Source of the DNA: Bugula neritina
Taxonomy: Eukaryota; Bryozoa; Gymnolaemata; Cheilostomatida; Bugulidae
Direction: 5' to 3'
Assembly (NCBI GenBank): GCA_964035545.1
Contig: OZ037766.1
Location: 9,991,722 to 10,055,721, forward strand
DNA length: 64,000 bases
Part shown: one piece after another, positions 31,401 through 43,900 of the stretch
Numbering within the stretch: position 1 is the first letter of the stretch
How the letters are laid out: every line of letters begins with the position of its first letter
Made by a program: the position numbers and the translations under genes
Notes under the pieces: model-generated
The model's input: only the letters and a program-made list of their open reading frames with translations
Databases searched by the model: none
What the model was told of the DNA's origin: nothing

Positions 31401-34318
31401 TTCGATAAAGAATGAAAGCATGCAATACTCGTCATAGGTGAGCTGAAGGTACCTGGAGAGGACTGTTACAGAGATGCCCATAAAGAACATACCACAGAAT
31501 CCAATTAGTACAGCGACTATTTGACTGCACACATTCACTGGAGACAGATCTCCATACCCTGTAATACAAACTTACCGTTAGAGACTTATAGAGCATGAAA
31601 TAAGCCAGTATACTGTATACTCATTAATAGCAGCATAACCAGATAATACAAGATATAATGGTTAATGATCTAGCAATGGAGAAATTTCAAAACCATTACA
31701 ATTCTTCTTATAATTTTACCAAAATAGTTGTAAGTTTATCGGACTAGACCTACTTTTTTAATTGAAATAAACTAAATGTTTGAAAAACTTGAATTGATGA
31801 AGCTTTGAATGGTCACAGATTTGATAAAATTTAGTATAATAAAACATAGACTGGCATAGGACTGACACCACAATTATATTGATGTGTCTGACCAGTTTTA
31901 AGTAAGGCTAATAGCTAATCATTGACATTTTAGCTTGACATTTGAAGATATTTCATATTTACCCAGAGATAAATCAAAAGCAGTATAAATGATACAAAAA
32001 CCAGCGTAATATCATTAATTCACTAACTAATGTTGATGCTTGTATCTTATTTAATATAAGAAGATATCATATATTCATATTTTATATGCAAGTTTCGACA
32101 AACATCATTAGTCATCACTAAAGAGCTTTTCTGATTCCCCAAGACACATTAATGAAAAAAGAAGACATAAAACAATTTAATCAAAAGATGTAGGATATAG
32201 GATTGTAATTTCTCTGAGTTTTGATATAAATGAGTTGCATTTCAAGTTTATTCCCATTAGACTTGTATAAGACATAGGAGTTAAGTTAATATGTATTGAT
32301 AGCTACTATCCATTCATCCTACACATCCAATAGATATTGTATATTATATATAAGTGCCTTTTTCCTACGACATAGCGTACGACAAATTACAAGAGTGTTA
32401 ATGTTAGGCTCTTTATTTCAGGCTGTTTTTTACTTTACTTTGCACATCACTAAAACTGTAATAATAATGATATCCAAAAACTGTTATCTGTTATTATCTA
32501 CAATTTCTGAAACTTGTGACAGATTTTTAAAGTTGCTTGGTGAAAATTTCAAATAGAATAATCTTAAGAACTATTAGAATTATGCATTGGCAGCTAAGAT
32601 GTTTATTATTACAGAATTAAACTCAACTGTTTATTATATCTGCAGTATGAAAATTTGTGTAAAAGGAGTTGCTCTGTCTTGTTTTTAAAATGTTTTTAAT
32701 CCTTAATCTATATATCTATGGGACACCATTGACACTATATTTTTATTAGGTCAGAGAAAAATTAGAATATTACTATCAAAGTTGATTTGCAGAATTAGTT
32801 CTCAACTGACCAATAAGCTTTCTTAGGTAAACATAAGTTGATTAGCGTTAGTTGACTTTGCTTATGAGTCAGTAACAATTTAATAGTTTTATCTGCAGTT
32901 ACTGCTGTTGTTTTTCAAGTTATAACAAGTAAGTAAATTAGTTTTAGTTTAATTGATGCAATAATTGTGCTGTGTTATTAGTGTTCAAGATATATTATAT
33001 AATCTCATGATTATATTATGATGCAATATATTACATAAATGCCCTAATGGGAGTTCATGAAATAACTGCCACAAGTGTTGGACCTAGTGATTCAATCACA
33101 TGCTTTAGATTAGTTGTGCAAATGAAACGCTTTGACTAGAACTTCATTAATTTTCTTCAATGTAACTAGCAATTCTGTACACTCACTTTTAAGGGAATGT
33201 TGAAAATAGGGTTGTGAGTTTTGCATAATCTATGACTCCTAATCTGCATCCAAATCAATAGGCATCATAGGAGAGGTGTTGATTTGGTAAATCAATGTAA
33301 TAATTCTTACATTACTGTTGAAGCTATAAAACATTATAATAATAAGCTCATCCTTTCGAAAATATTGTCATAGAAAAAAGGCAGCTAACTTACCTACAGT
33401 GAAGAATGTGATATAGACCACCCACAGAGAGTTATTAAACTGTGATATTTTCTTGTCAGATATATAGATGCACCATGCCGCAGTTGTAGTGCACATCAAA
33501 GCTACTAGACCCAAGAAGTAGCCTTTATAGATGGCCATATAAGATTTGAAGATAAATGTGAAGTTATATTTGGTCTGTGTTAAAGCTCCTAAACTGTAAC
33601 TTAGCATAGTTCTAAAAAGTCGGCTGTGCAGTACAACAAACCTAGCCACCTGGTAAACTCTAACAAGCATAACGATAGACAGCACCGCATCTATTTGACT
33701 AATTTTAATGTCCTTGCCAAAAGAAGTCTTTTCCACGAGATCTTCATCTCCGTTCTTTGTAAAACCAATTGTTGTTACATTAGATGCCATTGTTGAGCTC
33801 AGCATTTCATCTATTGTCATATGTTCTGAAACTAGAGTCTGCTTCCATGGGGTCTTGTATCCAACGCAAACAGGAAATGTATGTGGAATAGTTGCAAGAG
33901 TTTCGAGAAAAGTAAAGACTATTCGATGGGGGTTTACCAGCAAGACATTATAAAAGCTACTGATATTTCGTAAATTTCCAAATATCTCCAGTTGCACATA
34001 ATTGTAGATCCATAGAAACAAAATAAGCAGACCAGTGAAACTAGTAATAGCAGTTTTCATTGCGAGAGACGGTTTTGAGCATGCAGTGTACATATCTGAT
34101 ATCACCAACTGGTTATTAACCACCATTATTAGGATACTACCCAATGAAAATATGAACAGGCATTTTGAAATTGCCAATCGTAGTCTAAGTAACCTTTCTC
34201 TTCTGTATCTTCGGATTCTAAGCTTGCTTTCATCTTGCGACTCTTTAACCTCGTATCGGCGCATGGTTGCCGAGACCTGGTCTGCGATGTGATCCATTGT
34301 TGCTGAATCAGTACTCAT
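28433..34318 (-). CDS. KCNN: SK-type (small-conductance calcium-activated) potassium channel
   Basis: Four exons on the minus strand: 34318-33394, 31558-31209, 29985-29938, 28648-28433; 512 residues, phases close. Six membrane segments: S1 about 49-72, S2 88-108, S3 132-150, S4 208-233 (weakly charged, VRVYQVARFVVLHSRLF, as in SK channels), S5 257-286 and S6 318-342. The filter is TVGYGD (307-312), split by intron 1 inside the glycine codon before Tyr310. After S6, SRYLQLTYDEY and a helix-rich region (AIIIQKAWKQYKESK, RELIKALHYKKSLEFQR) correspond to the calmodulin-binding domain through which calcium opens SK channels. A 48-nt microexon (VKTADQLTILFCVSNE) then joins VPLYDM, aligning with the family's QANTLVD...MYDM stretch. 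It is quite diverged from KCNN1-3, and the calmodulin-binding region should be tested. Confidence 0.85.
29938..29985 (-). other. 48-nt microexon of the SK-type channel
   Basis: On the minus strand an acceptor TTGCACAG precedes and a GTAAGT donor follows exactly 16 codons, phase 0 on both sides. The peptide fills the otherwise missing link between the calmodulin-binding region and the C-terminal coiled coil. Confidence 0.75.
30571..30661 (+). repeat. dispersed repeat copy in SK-channel intron
   Basis: About 90 bases (starting ATAGGTGCAGTAATGGAGAA) are also present, inverted and about 85% similar, at 42511-42600 in the transporter gene. A family of interspersed sequence, class unknown. Confidence 0.7.
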
Positions 34319-35656
34319 TTTGAGGGATGTGTTGACTTGGTGCTATTGGCTACCAGTCCTGCACTTCATCTGTCTGTGTGTATAATAGCTGTGGGCACTT
34401 GTAGTGACAGCAGGTGTATGGAAGTAGCTATCACTGTTTAGCACATTTGCAGCCAGTAATTAAAGATGCATCTTCCACACTAGTTGTTCTGAAACACCAC
34501 AAGTTACTGCCTTTTAGAAAACTAACTGTAATATTAACAAGTGATCAGCTTAGAAATGATTGTTACCAGGTAGAGATTAAAAGTTTTCACCTTTAATTGT
34601 TCAAAATTGTAAGCCACATTCCAATGTAGAAAAAGCTTCTCACTAAACACGTGTCATGCATATGATATATAATGGCTAGCAATTGTTAGAAAAAATATTG
34701 AGTTACAAGAGTTATAGTTTTAGCACTAAGATTATTAAGCCAAACCAGATCAATATTTGTTCTTGAATGAATGTAAAGAATTATATTGACAAGTTTATAG
34801 GGTAATAGGCTATTAGTTATCCACCTTATGTTGAGTTTATGGATTATAATGCTGTAAGACTGAAAGATAAAAACAGTTTTTTGTTTACATACATGTTTGA
34901 GCAATTGGTGTCAAAATAAACATCAGATGATGCTGGGATTTATATAATAGTTTGCACTGCAAAATCCTAATGCAGTATTTTAATGATATGCAAACAGTCT
35001 ACCACTATTAGTAGGCTACTTGTAAAAGAATATAATCCTAAAATATCCTTGAATATAATATATATAAGTATTTTCAAAGATAAAAACTTAGTTTATTGTT
35101 TTCTCTTTCTAGCTATAAACTGCATTTTACTCATATGTGCCATGATGAAGTAAGTTTACTCTATACTTTTTTCTATATACAGAAAAAATGTGAATATACT
35201 TACAATGTTAGCTAATTGTTATCCATATCTAGGATTATCATTAATAGTCCTATCTTTTGCCCATACCTTGGCATTCAAAAATTGTAGTAACTGTGTAAAT
35301 GTAGTTTACATCGTGTATAATCTATACACTCCTGTTAATATTGATTTTAACTCCAACATCAACTCCTAACGATTGAAGCAACTATATAGATAATAGACTT
35401 GCTTCTGTGCTTTCGCTTCATTACTTTACTGTTTTCTTACTATAGAATGCATTTTTATATTTATTTGTCATGATAATGTGCACAAGTATTCCACTTTAAC
35501 ATTTAATCACGATAAAACTTAGATCAATACGAATCTGTATGACTATTAAAAGTTGTATTGCCCTTCTTAAAAAGAGAGCACAACACCTGATAAACCTGCT
35601 GTTGTATCCTAAGAAACTAACAGCTCAAAATGAGGACAACATTCAGATGCATAGTA
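34319..35656. other. region upstream of SK-channel gene
   Basis: 5' flank of the minus-strand channel gene; its promoter and any 5' UTR exon should lie here. Nothing specific is recognised in the AT-rich sequence. Confidence 0.4.
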
Positions 35657-36964
35657 GGGGTAACGGGGGCACAACGGTCATAGGGGTACAAAAAGCCGGC
35701 CAAATTGTGAGAGAACTTATTGACTTAGAGTGGTGATTTTTTTTTCATAAAAAGATATTGACATAATCATTCAGCCTTTGTAGTTTCAACACTTGCGGAA
35801 CATACGTGTTGAAAAGGCGAGTAAAAAACTGTTTTTACCTACTTTTTGTAATTTTTTTAGGATGTCGTTAAGGCCTTATAACTTTTTACACTCAAAGGCA
35901 AAAACCCTAGATTTTACTGAGATTGTTGCCATTGCTTGTCTCTACATTGCTTAACTAGTATAACAGCAGACACTGAAATAAATTTTCCTTGAGGCACATT
36001 TATTTTCAATTTGGCCACACGGGGCACAATGGGCCACGCTGACCGGGGCACAATGGGCCACCTGATTATTGCACCCTGATCACTGTTATTAGTTTGTTTG
36101 CCCAAAAAGTTGGTTGAACTGTTACTAAAATCTATAAATATAGCCATTTCTGACCTTTTTGTAAAATATCAAAGACATCATGGTAAGACTACAAAACTAC
36201 AAGTTGAAGCTCCCGTAATACATACATCTGGTGAGGTTAAAGCTTTGCCATTTTATACATAATACAAAACACTCTGCTGTTGCTACTAGTACATAGTCAT
36301 GATAATCATTATATATTACACCATTGAGGGAATATACATGCATTTGACTGAAATAAATTGTGATTTGCTCATTTGCTCCCCCCTCTCCCTTCCGTACTCC
36401 AGTCACAAACCTCAGCCATGCATGCACTTTAGCTACAGTTCATTGAAAAAAGTTCACTCAGAATTTTGTAGTACATGTTAGTAAAGTTCTTTTTTAATAA
36501 ACGTTGCTCTGAAGTGAAAATAACAAAACATTTTTAGTTTTAAACAGTAATGGTAATGGCACTGCAGAACCGAGTGACGTGCATTTGATTTTGCCTTCCT
36601 CTGCTAACCGTAGTAACACAAACTGTACAGCTAAAACATGAATTTTGCTGTAGATCTGAAAGAGAATCTTTATTTATTTGTAATATTAAATAAATAAAGA
36701 TCAGATGTAACAAAATATACGCAAAATTTCAATATATTTGTTGTGTCCCATTGTACCCCGGTACCGGGGCACAATGGGCCAATTTTTTTGTCGTGAACAT
36801 TTCATTATTCTGAAAGTTGTGAGAGAGATAGAAACAACAAACTGATACCTGTAATAGACAACATATGCAGCATTAAGACTAGAGATTATTGAACTAGTAA
36901 CTTGAAAAACAGACAAATGAGAGCAGCAAATGCAAAATTCGGCCCGTTGTGCCCCCGTTACCCC
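35657..36964. mobile_element. 1.3-kb terminal-inverted-repeat element, no transposase
   Basis: GGGGTAACGGGGGCACAACGG at 35657 is repeated exactly in reverse complement ending at 36964, with TA on both sides (the identity extends through these as TA). The interior has GGGGCACAATGGGCC motifs at about 36020 and 36044 and a 32-bp near-palindrome at 36747-36778 built from the same motif. No transposase-like ORF is seen. A non-autonomous DNA transposon is inferred. A TA duplication would suit Tc1/mariner, but the ends are not diagnostic. Confidence 0.75.
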
Positions 36965-37995
36965 TATATAAGTAAATAAAACACAAAGTATGCTTATATA
37001 GCTTATAGGTTGCTGTCTTCTTTTTAAACTATAAAACCGGAATTGCATGAAATGCTATCATATTACATCTTGCATTGGTATGAATTTATCAAAAATTTGT
37101 CACTTGCAATACCTATGGAGTGCAATGTAATTTCAGAAAATCTATGTAGCCAAGATGTATAATATCAATAATTGTCTTTGCTGTTAAAATACTAGCTGTG
37201 ATTGGTTAAACGCCAAAAGTGAAAATATTATGCCTACTGTGAAAATTTATAAATATAGATAAAGAAAAACAAAAATATCATAAATTTGTCATGGAGTGAT
37301 GCATTGCCTCTTATATATATATTATATTATATTTGTGCAGCGGTTCAATAATTACGAAAAGTGTTAATTTGGATTGTAGATTTGTGGAGGAGAAAACTAC
37401 AATAATGTGTGATCTCTTCACTTCCCTTACCTATATGCACACCTTTACTTATGTGACAGTTTACTGACTTGAAGATAGAAAATTTCGAAAAAGGGGAATA
37501 TATTGGGGATGGAATTGGGTATCACGTATGACTTGATAATGATTTGTTTAATGTAAAACTAGCCTGCTTGATGAAACAACATTAAACTATATAGAATATA
37601 GTTTAATATAGTTTAGTGCTATAATACACAAAAAGTCAAAATAGGTTATGGTGCATACTCCTTACATTTGAAGGTAACTCAAAGAACTTTTCTAGTGATT
37701 ATATAAAAAATGATATCAATAAGTTGGAATAAACTAAACTACTACAGTGAATGCGTGTGGCACACCTGGATCTTTTGCCTATCATTAGTCAAGGATCAAC
37801 GTGATAACAGAAAGCAGACTATATTTACTTCACATGACATCCAGATAAAGTTAGGAGTGGTGAGCTCTAAGAAATATAAGGCCAGATAAGAAATCCACTT
37901 GTTGAGAACGAGACAAACTTTACTGATATTTTTCTGAGTTCTTTGTAATGAGCTCATTAACCTGTTATATAAGCTTATAACATCTTATAACATGG
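36965..37995. other. 5' flank of SLCO-type transporter gene
   Basis: AT-rich with no exon recognised. TATATAAG occurs at 37966-37973, 23 bases before the proposed start codon, which is very close for a TATA box and may be coincidental. Confidence 0.35.
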
Positions 37996-40900
37996 GTAAG
38001 TTTAGTTATATTGTATTCATCAATGTAGGTGATATTATATTATTTAGAACTGAGTATATTGAAAGATTTCTGAATTCTTTTAAGTTAATAATGTGCAATG
38101 AGTATTGACCTGTTCTACGTATATAAGTCAGTCCTATATAATATACTTCTATTCTATATATACTTCTATTCTATATATACTTCTATTCTATATATACTTC
38201 TATTCTATATATACTTCTATTCTATATATACTTCTATTCTATATATACTTCTATTCTATATATACTTCTATTCTATATATACTTCTATTCTATATATACT
38301 TCTATTCTATATATACTTCTATTCTATATATACTTCTATTCTATATATACTTCTATTCTATATATACTTCTATTCTATATATACTTCTATTCTATATATA
38401 CTTCTATTCTATATATACTTCTATTCTATATATACTTCTATTCTATATATACTTCTATTCTATATGTACTTCTATTCTATATGTACTTCTATTCTATATG
38501 TACTTCTATTCTATATGTACTTCTATTCTATATGTACTTCTATTCTATATGTACTTCTATTCTATATATACTTCTATTCTATATATACTTCTATTCTATA
38601 TATACTTCTATTCTATATATACTTCTATTCTATATATACTTCTATTCTATATATACTTCTATTCTATATATACTTCTATTCTATATGTACTTCTATTCTA
38701 TATGTACTTCTATTCTATATGTACTTCTATTCTATATGTACTTCTATTCTATATGTACTTCTATTCTATATGTACTTCTATTCTATATGTACTTCTATTC
38801 TATATGTACTTCTATTCTATATGTACTTCTATTCTATATGTACTTCTATTCTATATGTACTTCTATTCTATATATACTTCTATTCTATATGTACTTCTAT
38901 TCTATATGTACTTCTATTCTATATATACTTCTATTCTATATATACTTCTATTCTATATATACTTCTATTCTATATATACTTCTATTCTATATATACTTCT
39001 ATTCTATATGTACTTCTATTCTATATATACTTCTATTCTATATATGTGTGCATGCGTGCGTGCGTGCGTGCTTGCGTGTGTGTTCTATATATAGGGATCT
39101 GTTGTATATAGGTCTTTCCTATATGTTGACCTGTCCTATGTATTTTTCCTCTACAAAAAGTTCTAACTGTTATGACTATTGCTTAGATATCAACAATATT
39201 ATGATAGTTAACTATAATTACAAATCTATTATAAATAAAAAAATAGAAGTAAATATGTAAAAGTTTAAAGGTGTACAGTTTGTACATTAAACACCTCGCA
39301 ACTGCCTACAAGTTACATACATGTCTTGGTGATTTCTGCACTTTAGGTAACTTAACCATTTCAACTAAAGTTAGTTATCATGACTAATATTTGTTTGGCT
39401 TGAAAGTTTTAGAAAAGTATGTTTTAGGATAGCAACAACATTTTGATTAGATGTTTTTATGACCAATTTAATTATCAAAAGCAAAAAACTAGTAGTTATT
39501 TTTAGTATTAAGGATTTATTGAAAACTGGCATTTACTATAAAGTCTATTGAGGACAATTATTTAGAGCACAGTGCTAAAACTTAGATACTGCAATATTTT
39601 CAGTGTTCTCAACGCAAGCTTCAGAGACCAGCGGATCTGGTAGTCTTGATGAAATAGGAAATACAAAGAATCTCAGCACAGATGATCAGGAGGAAAAGCA
39701 GCATAACAGATGTGTAGATGTGAAAGTATTCCTGGTGCTCATGTGCTTATTTTCTGTGACTCAGGGTGAAAAATAGATTATATCTAGTTTGGATATGCAG
39801 TGATAAGCAATGCTTTACGAAATTACACAACTTTATCAAAAGAACTTGATGAGCTGAAATTCCTAAAGCGATTCCATCATAAAAAATGAACAAATATATC
39901 CTGTATGCATAAACATACTTTATATAATATTTATCAAAAATGTGAATTGAAAAATGTTGCATTTTCAGTTGCAAATTGACATTTCTTATTAAGCTTTCAT
40001 ACAGTTTCGTAGAGAAATAAGTAAGAATAATATTTCAAAGCACCCATGATCTTTTCTATATCTAATCAGTAGGTAGCTACAATATTATAAATGTAAGGAA
40101 GTCACAAAAATAAAGCAGTGCAATATGATATATAATTAAACTTGTTCAAGCATATCCATGTATAAATTGTGCCATATTGCAGGGTTTGCAATAAATGGTA
40201 TAAACAATGTAAATATTCCAATGTATGAAAGAAGATTTGGTTTGAGCAGCAAGCAAACAGGTTTAGAGGCCAGCTTTTATGACATCATAGCTGGTTGTAC
40301 TGTGAGTATTGTAATACATACCAATATGGGATTTCTTTTACTAAGTATAGCCAGCTGCTGATTCTGAAATCCTAAAACCTCATACTCGTATAGATATGAT
40401 AGAGAGAAATTTTAGCTTACGATCTGTAGATATTAATGCAACATTATTTTTTATTTAAGTTAGGTGTCTATACTCAAAACAAAGTATAATGATAACCTTC
40501 AACATTTGAACTTAATGTCTCAACTTGAGTTTATTTACAATTTTTACTATTCAAGGTTTTAATGGCAGGATACTTTGGTACGCAGTTTCATCAGCCCCGC
40601 CTATTGGGACTCGCATCATTATGTTTAGCCTTTGGATCTTTAGCGCTGGCTTCACCCCACTTTATGACGGGAGAGTATCAGCCAGTGACAACGGAGTCTC
40701 ATTTATGTAGCCCTGATCTGCGTGAGTATAAATATACCAAACAGAACAGATGCTCTGGGGCTATAATCATACTACTTCAATATATCATCCTACATTTGGC
40801 ACTTGCAAGTGCTCTGGCTGATTTATTTAAAAACAAAAATTTGCTTTGTATTATTAAGACTCAAGATGTTGTAGATGATACAGACAATTCCACAATATGT

Positions 40901-43900
40901 GAGAATGGAGGGCGGGACTTAAGCCGATATCTAGGAATGTTGCTGTTTGGACAGGGCCTACATGGACTCGCTGGCACTGTTCTATACTCCATAGCGCCGG
41001 CATTTATTGATGGAAGCGTATCAGCCAAGAGCTCTCCAGCCTACCTTGGTGAACCCCTCTATTCACTTTAACTAGCATAGTAGATCAAGGCTGAATGCTA
41101 AACTACAGTAAAACAAATAAACGTGTTTTTATTAAATATTGCTTGGTTAAACTAGAAAAATAAGTTTTGTAATTCGGGCTGTGGCAACATCTTTCAGTAC
41201 TTTATAGTCTGATCAACCGAGTAGTTTGTAACCCATTTTTGCACAGAATGAAGCCCTAAACTATCGCAATGTACAATGCTTGCAGATAGTTGTGGTGAAA
41301 AAAGAAAATGACTACTCATCAATAAAGCCTGTCCTCTGTGTTGAGGGAAAATCACTAATTTTATCTTTGTAATAAAATGCAATTTAAACTTGTTTATTTT
41401 ACCACGTGGTGTGCCCTAGCTTGTTGCAATACTACCAGATATTTTGTTGATGTTCTTAGTTCAAGCATTCAGCACATTTCATAAGTTTGTTTTAAGTTAT
41501 ATCCTCTCACGTATCTCTTGTATTCAGACACATAAATGTTATGTTATACACAATCAGATATGCTATGTGATATATTTACACATTATTTTGCCATATTGGT
41601 ACATTCTTGGGCTAAAGGTGTTTGTCTAATTAAAAATTACTTCAACTAAGCTGTTTTTTCTTCGCTCAAACCAATTGAATGGCAATCGATTTGTTTTTAT
41701 AATGCAAGATAACTTAGAGACTTGTTCATTCAGAGAAATTGAATGTTTTGCTAAAATTGTGAAGGTATAATTGCACCTTGATCAGAGAGTGAAGTGAATA
41801 TTATATCACATTATGGAGCAATGGCTACAACCATATCCCCTCCTTCCTTATCCTACTCACAAACATCTTATCATACACACAATCACCAGTTACTAGAGAT
41901 GCTTTCATCTGAAGAGTTGAAACTGAAACCATACAATATACTATCTTATCTTGTAGGTATTTTCTATGGGTCATCAGCTCTTGGACCAGCTATAGGCTAT
42001 GTATTAGGTGGCACATTACTAAACCAGTATGTGGATACTCCTAAAAGCCCTCCCAAGTATGTATACACAATTAAAATAACCTCATATAAAAAAATATACA
42101 AAAATATCTTTTGTACTTAATCTTTAAATCATTTTAGTAAGTAATTTCAATTTTAATCTTTTTACAGTGGTCTAACACCTGACAGCCCAGCATGGGTTGG
42201 AGCTTGGTGGATTGGATTTTTAGCCAGCTTTACGTCTTGTTTTCTATTATCACTTCCAATTTTCTTTTTTCCAAGAGTTCTTCCTGGTAAGTGATCATCA
42301 GTTTCTAATAATTCTTTTCTAACACCTTATACTAATCGAGACCCTATATCTTTACAGAGGCTTAGTCCTACAGTTTATCTCTGCTGGTAAAAAAAGTCAT
42401 GTTTGCAGCAGAAACTTGCTGGTTTTGCACTTATAGGAGCAGTAGTAGAGAAATTGAGGTAGCCTAAGCTCTTTAATTTTATTATTAAATTTTGGATCAA
42501 GGGGAAAGTTGAAATTCTTGCGAGAACATAACTTTTTTGCTGCATTTTTAATCTAGAACACAGGCTTTTCTCAATTTCTCCATTACTGCACCTACCTCTT
42601 GTTTTGATAGATTCTTCTTAATGACTTAACTTGTAGTAAAACTGCTAGTGTTTGGTTGGTCAGGTACTGAGGAGAGAAGGAAAAACAATGTTAGCCAGGC
42701 ACATGACCATTCAGATCAGCAGAAAGCAGATGAACCTGATTTTGGTGTTAGCATACGAGACATGCCAACGTCAATGATGATTCTGCTGAAGAACCCTGCT
42801 TTTGTCTGCCAATGCCTGATCAGCTCTGTCGAAGGTTTCTTGTTGAGTGGCTTGTCAACTTTTCTCCCAAAATTTATTGCCAATCAATACAACCAGACAA
42901 ACAGTTGGGCTGCAATGTTAACCGGTAAGCAAATGGGGAGCAGGAAAATGGAATGATAGGCTTTATCCCTAGTCAAAATAATAATAAAAAAAGTGATATA
43001 AAAATAATTAGCACAATAATTAATTGTAGTCTATAATATATGTGTGAGTTGCCCATTCAGCTGCTACACATATTTCATTTTATTATAGCTTCCTAATGAA
43101 TTAATTTGGTACAATATTGAACAAAAACCTTGGACCACCATTTTCATCATAACAGAAAGGTTTATTCTTCTCACCTGAATTCTTGCTTACGTTGAATGCT
43201 TATATTGATTGGATCGGAATTTTTGACACGCTTTTTATTTAGGATTTATCGCTGTACCCGGAGCTGCTTTCGGTCAATTTACTGGAGGAGTCATTGTGAG
43301 AAAGTTTAAACTAAAAGTCCGGGGCATTATAAGATTCAACATGGCGTGTACTGCGGCAGTTATTCTGCTTGTAGCAGTATTTTGGGCCAAGTGTGAACAA
43401 GGAGATGTTGCTGGAGTAACTGTTGCTTATACAAATAAGTACGCAAGTCATTTACTGCACATACGAATACATATTATAAGACATACAATTAGAGTTTCCA
43501 TGGCTAATAATGTGGAATGGTTAATGGTTAAAATTATTATTGTTATATAAAATTGTAGGCTACTTAAATTTTAAAAAAATTTGCTTGTTTTTTAACAACT
43601 ATACTAGTTTAAAATTAAAAAAGCTTCTATAATTACAATGTATATGGTTATTAATTACAACACAGAGCTGTCTTATTTTATAGTGAGCCAGTATCTTCAG
43701 TAAACTTAGCAGACAGTTGCAACAACAATTGTGGGTGTGACAAGTCAACTTACTCTCCAGTGTGTCTAGACGGTATAGAGTACTTCACACCTTGTCACGC
43801 TGGATGTTTAGAACACAGCAGCACAGACACTAAGGCAATTTCTCACTTATTAGTAATTAGCATTATCTTCACTCTATAGCATGCATAGACAAAACTAAAA

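Noticed and set aside
38098-39260. Three overlapping forward ORFs of 259-337 residues ([13 protein letters not shown] repeats)
   Set aside because: They are the 15-bp VNTR read in three frames; a stop-free unit of a length divisible by three stays open in every frame, and there is no gene context.
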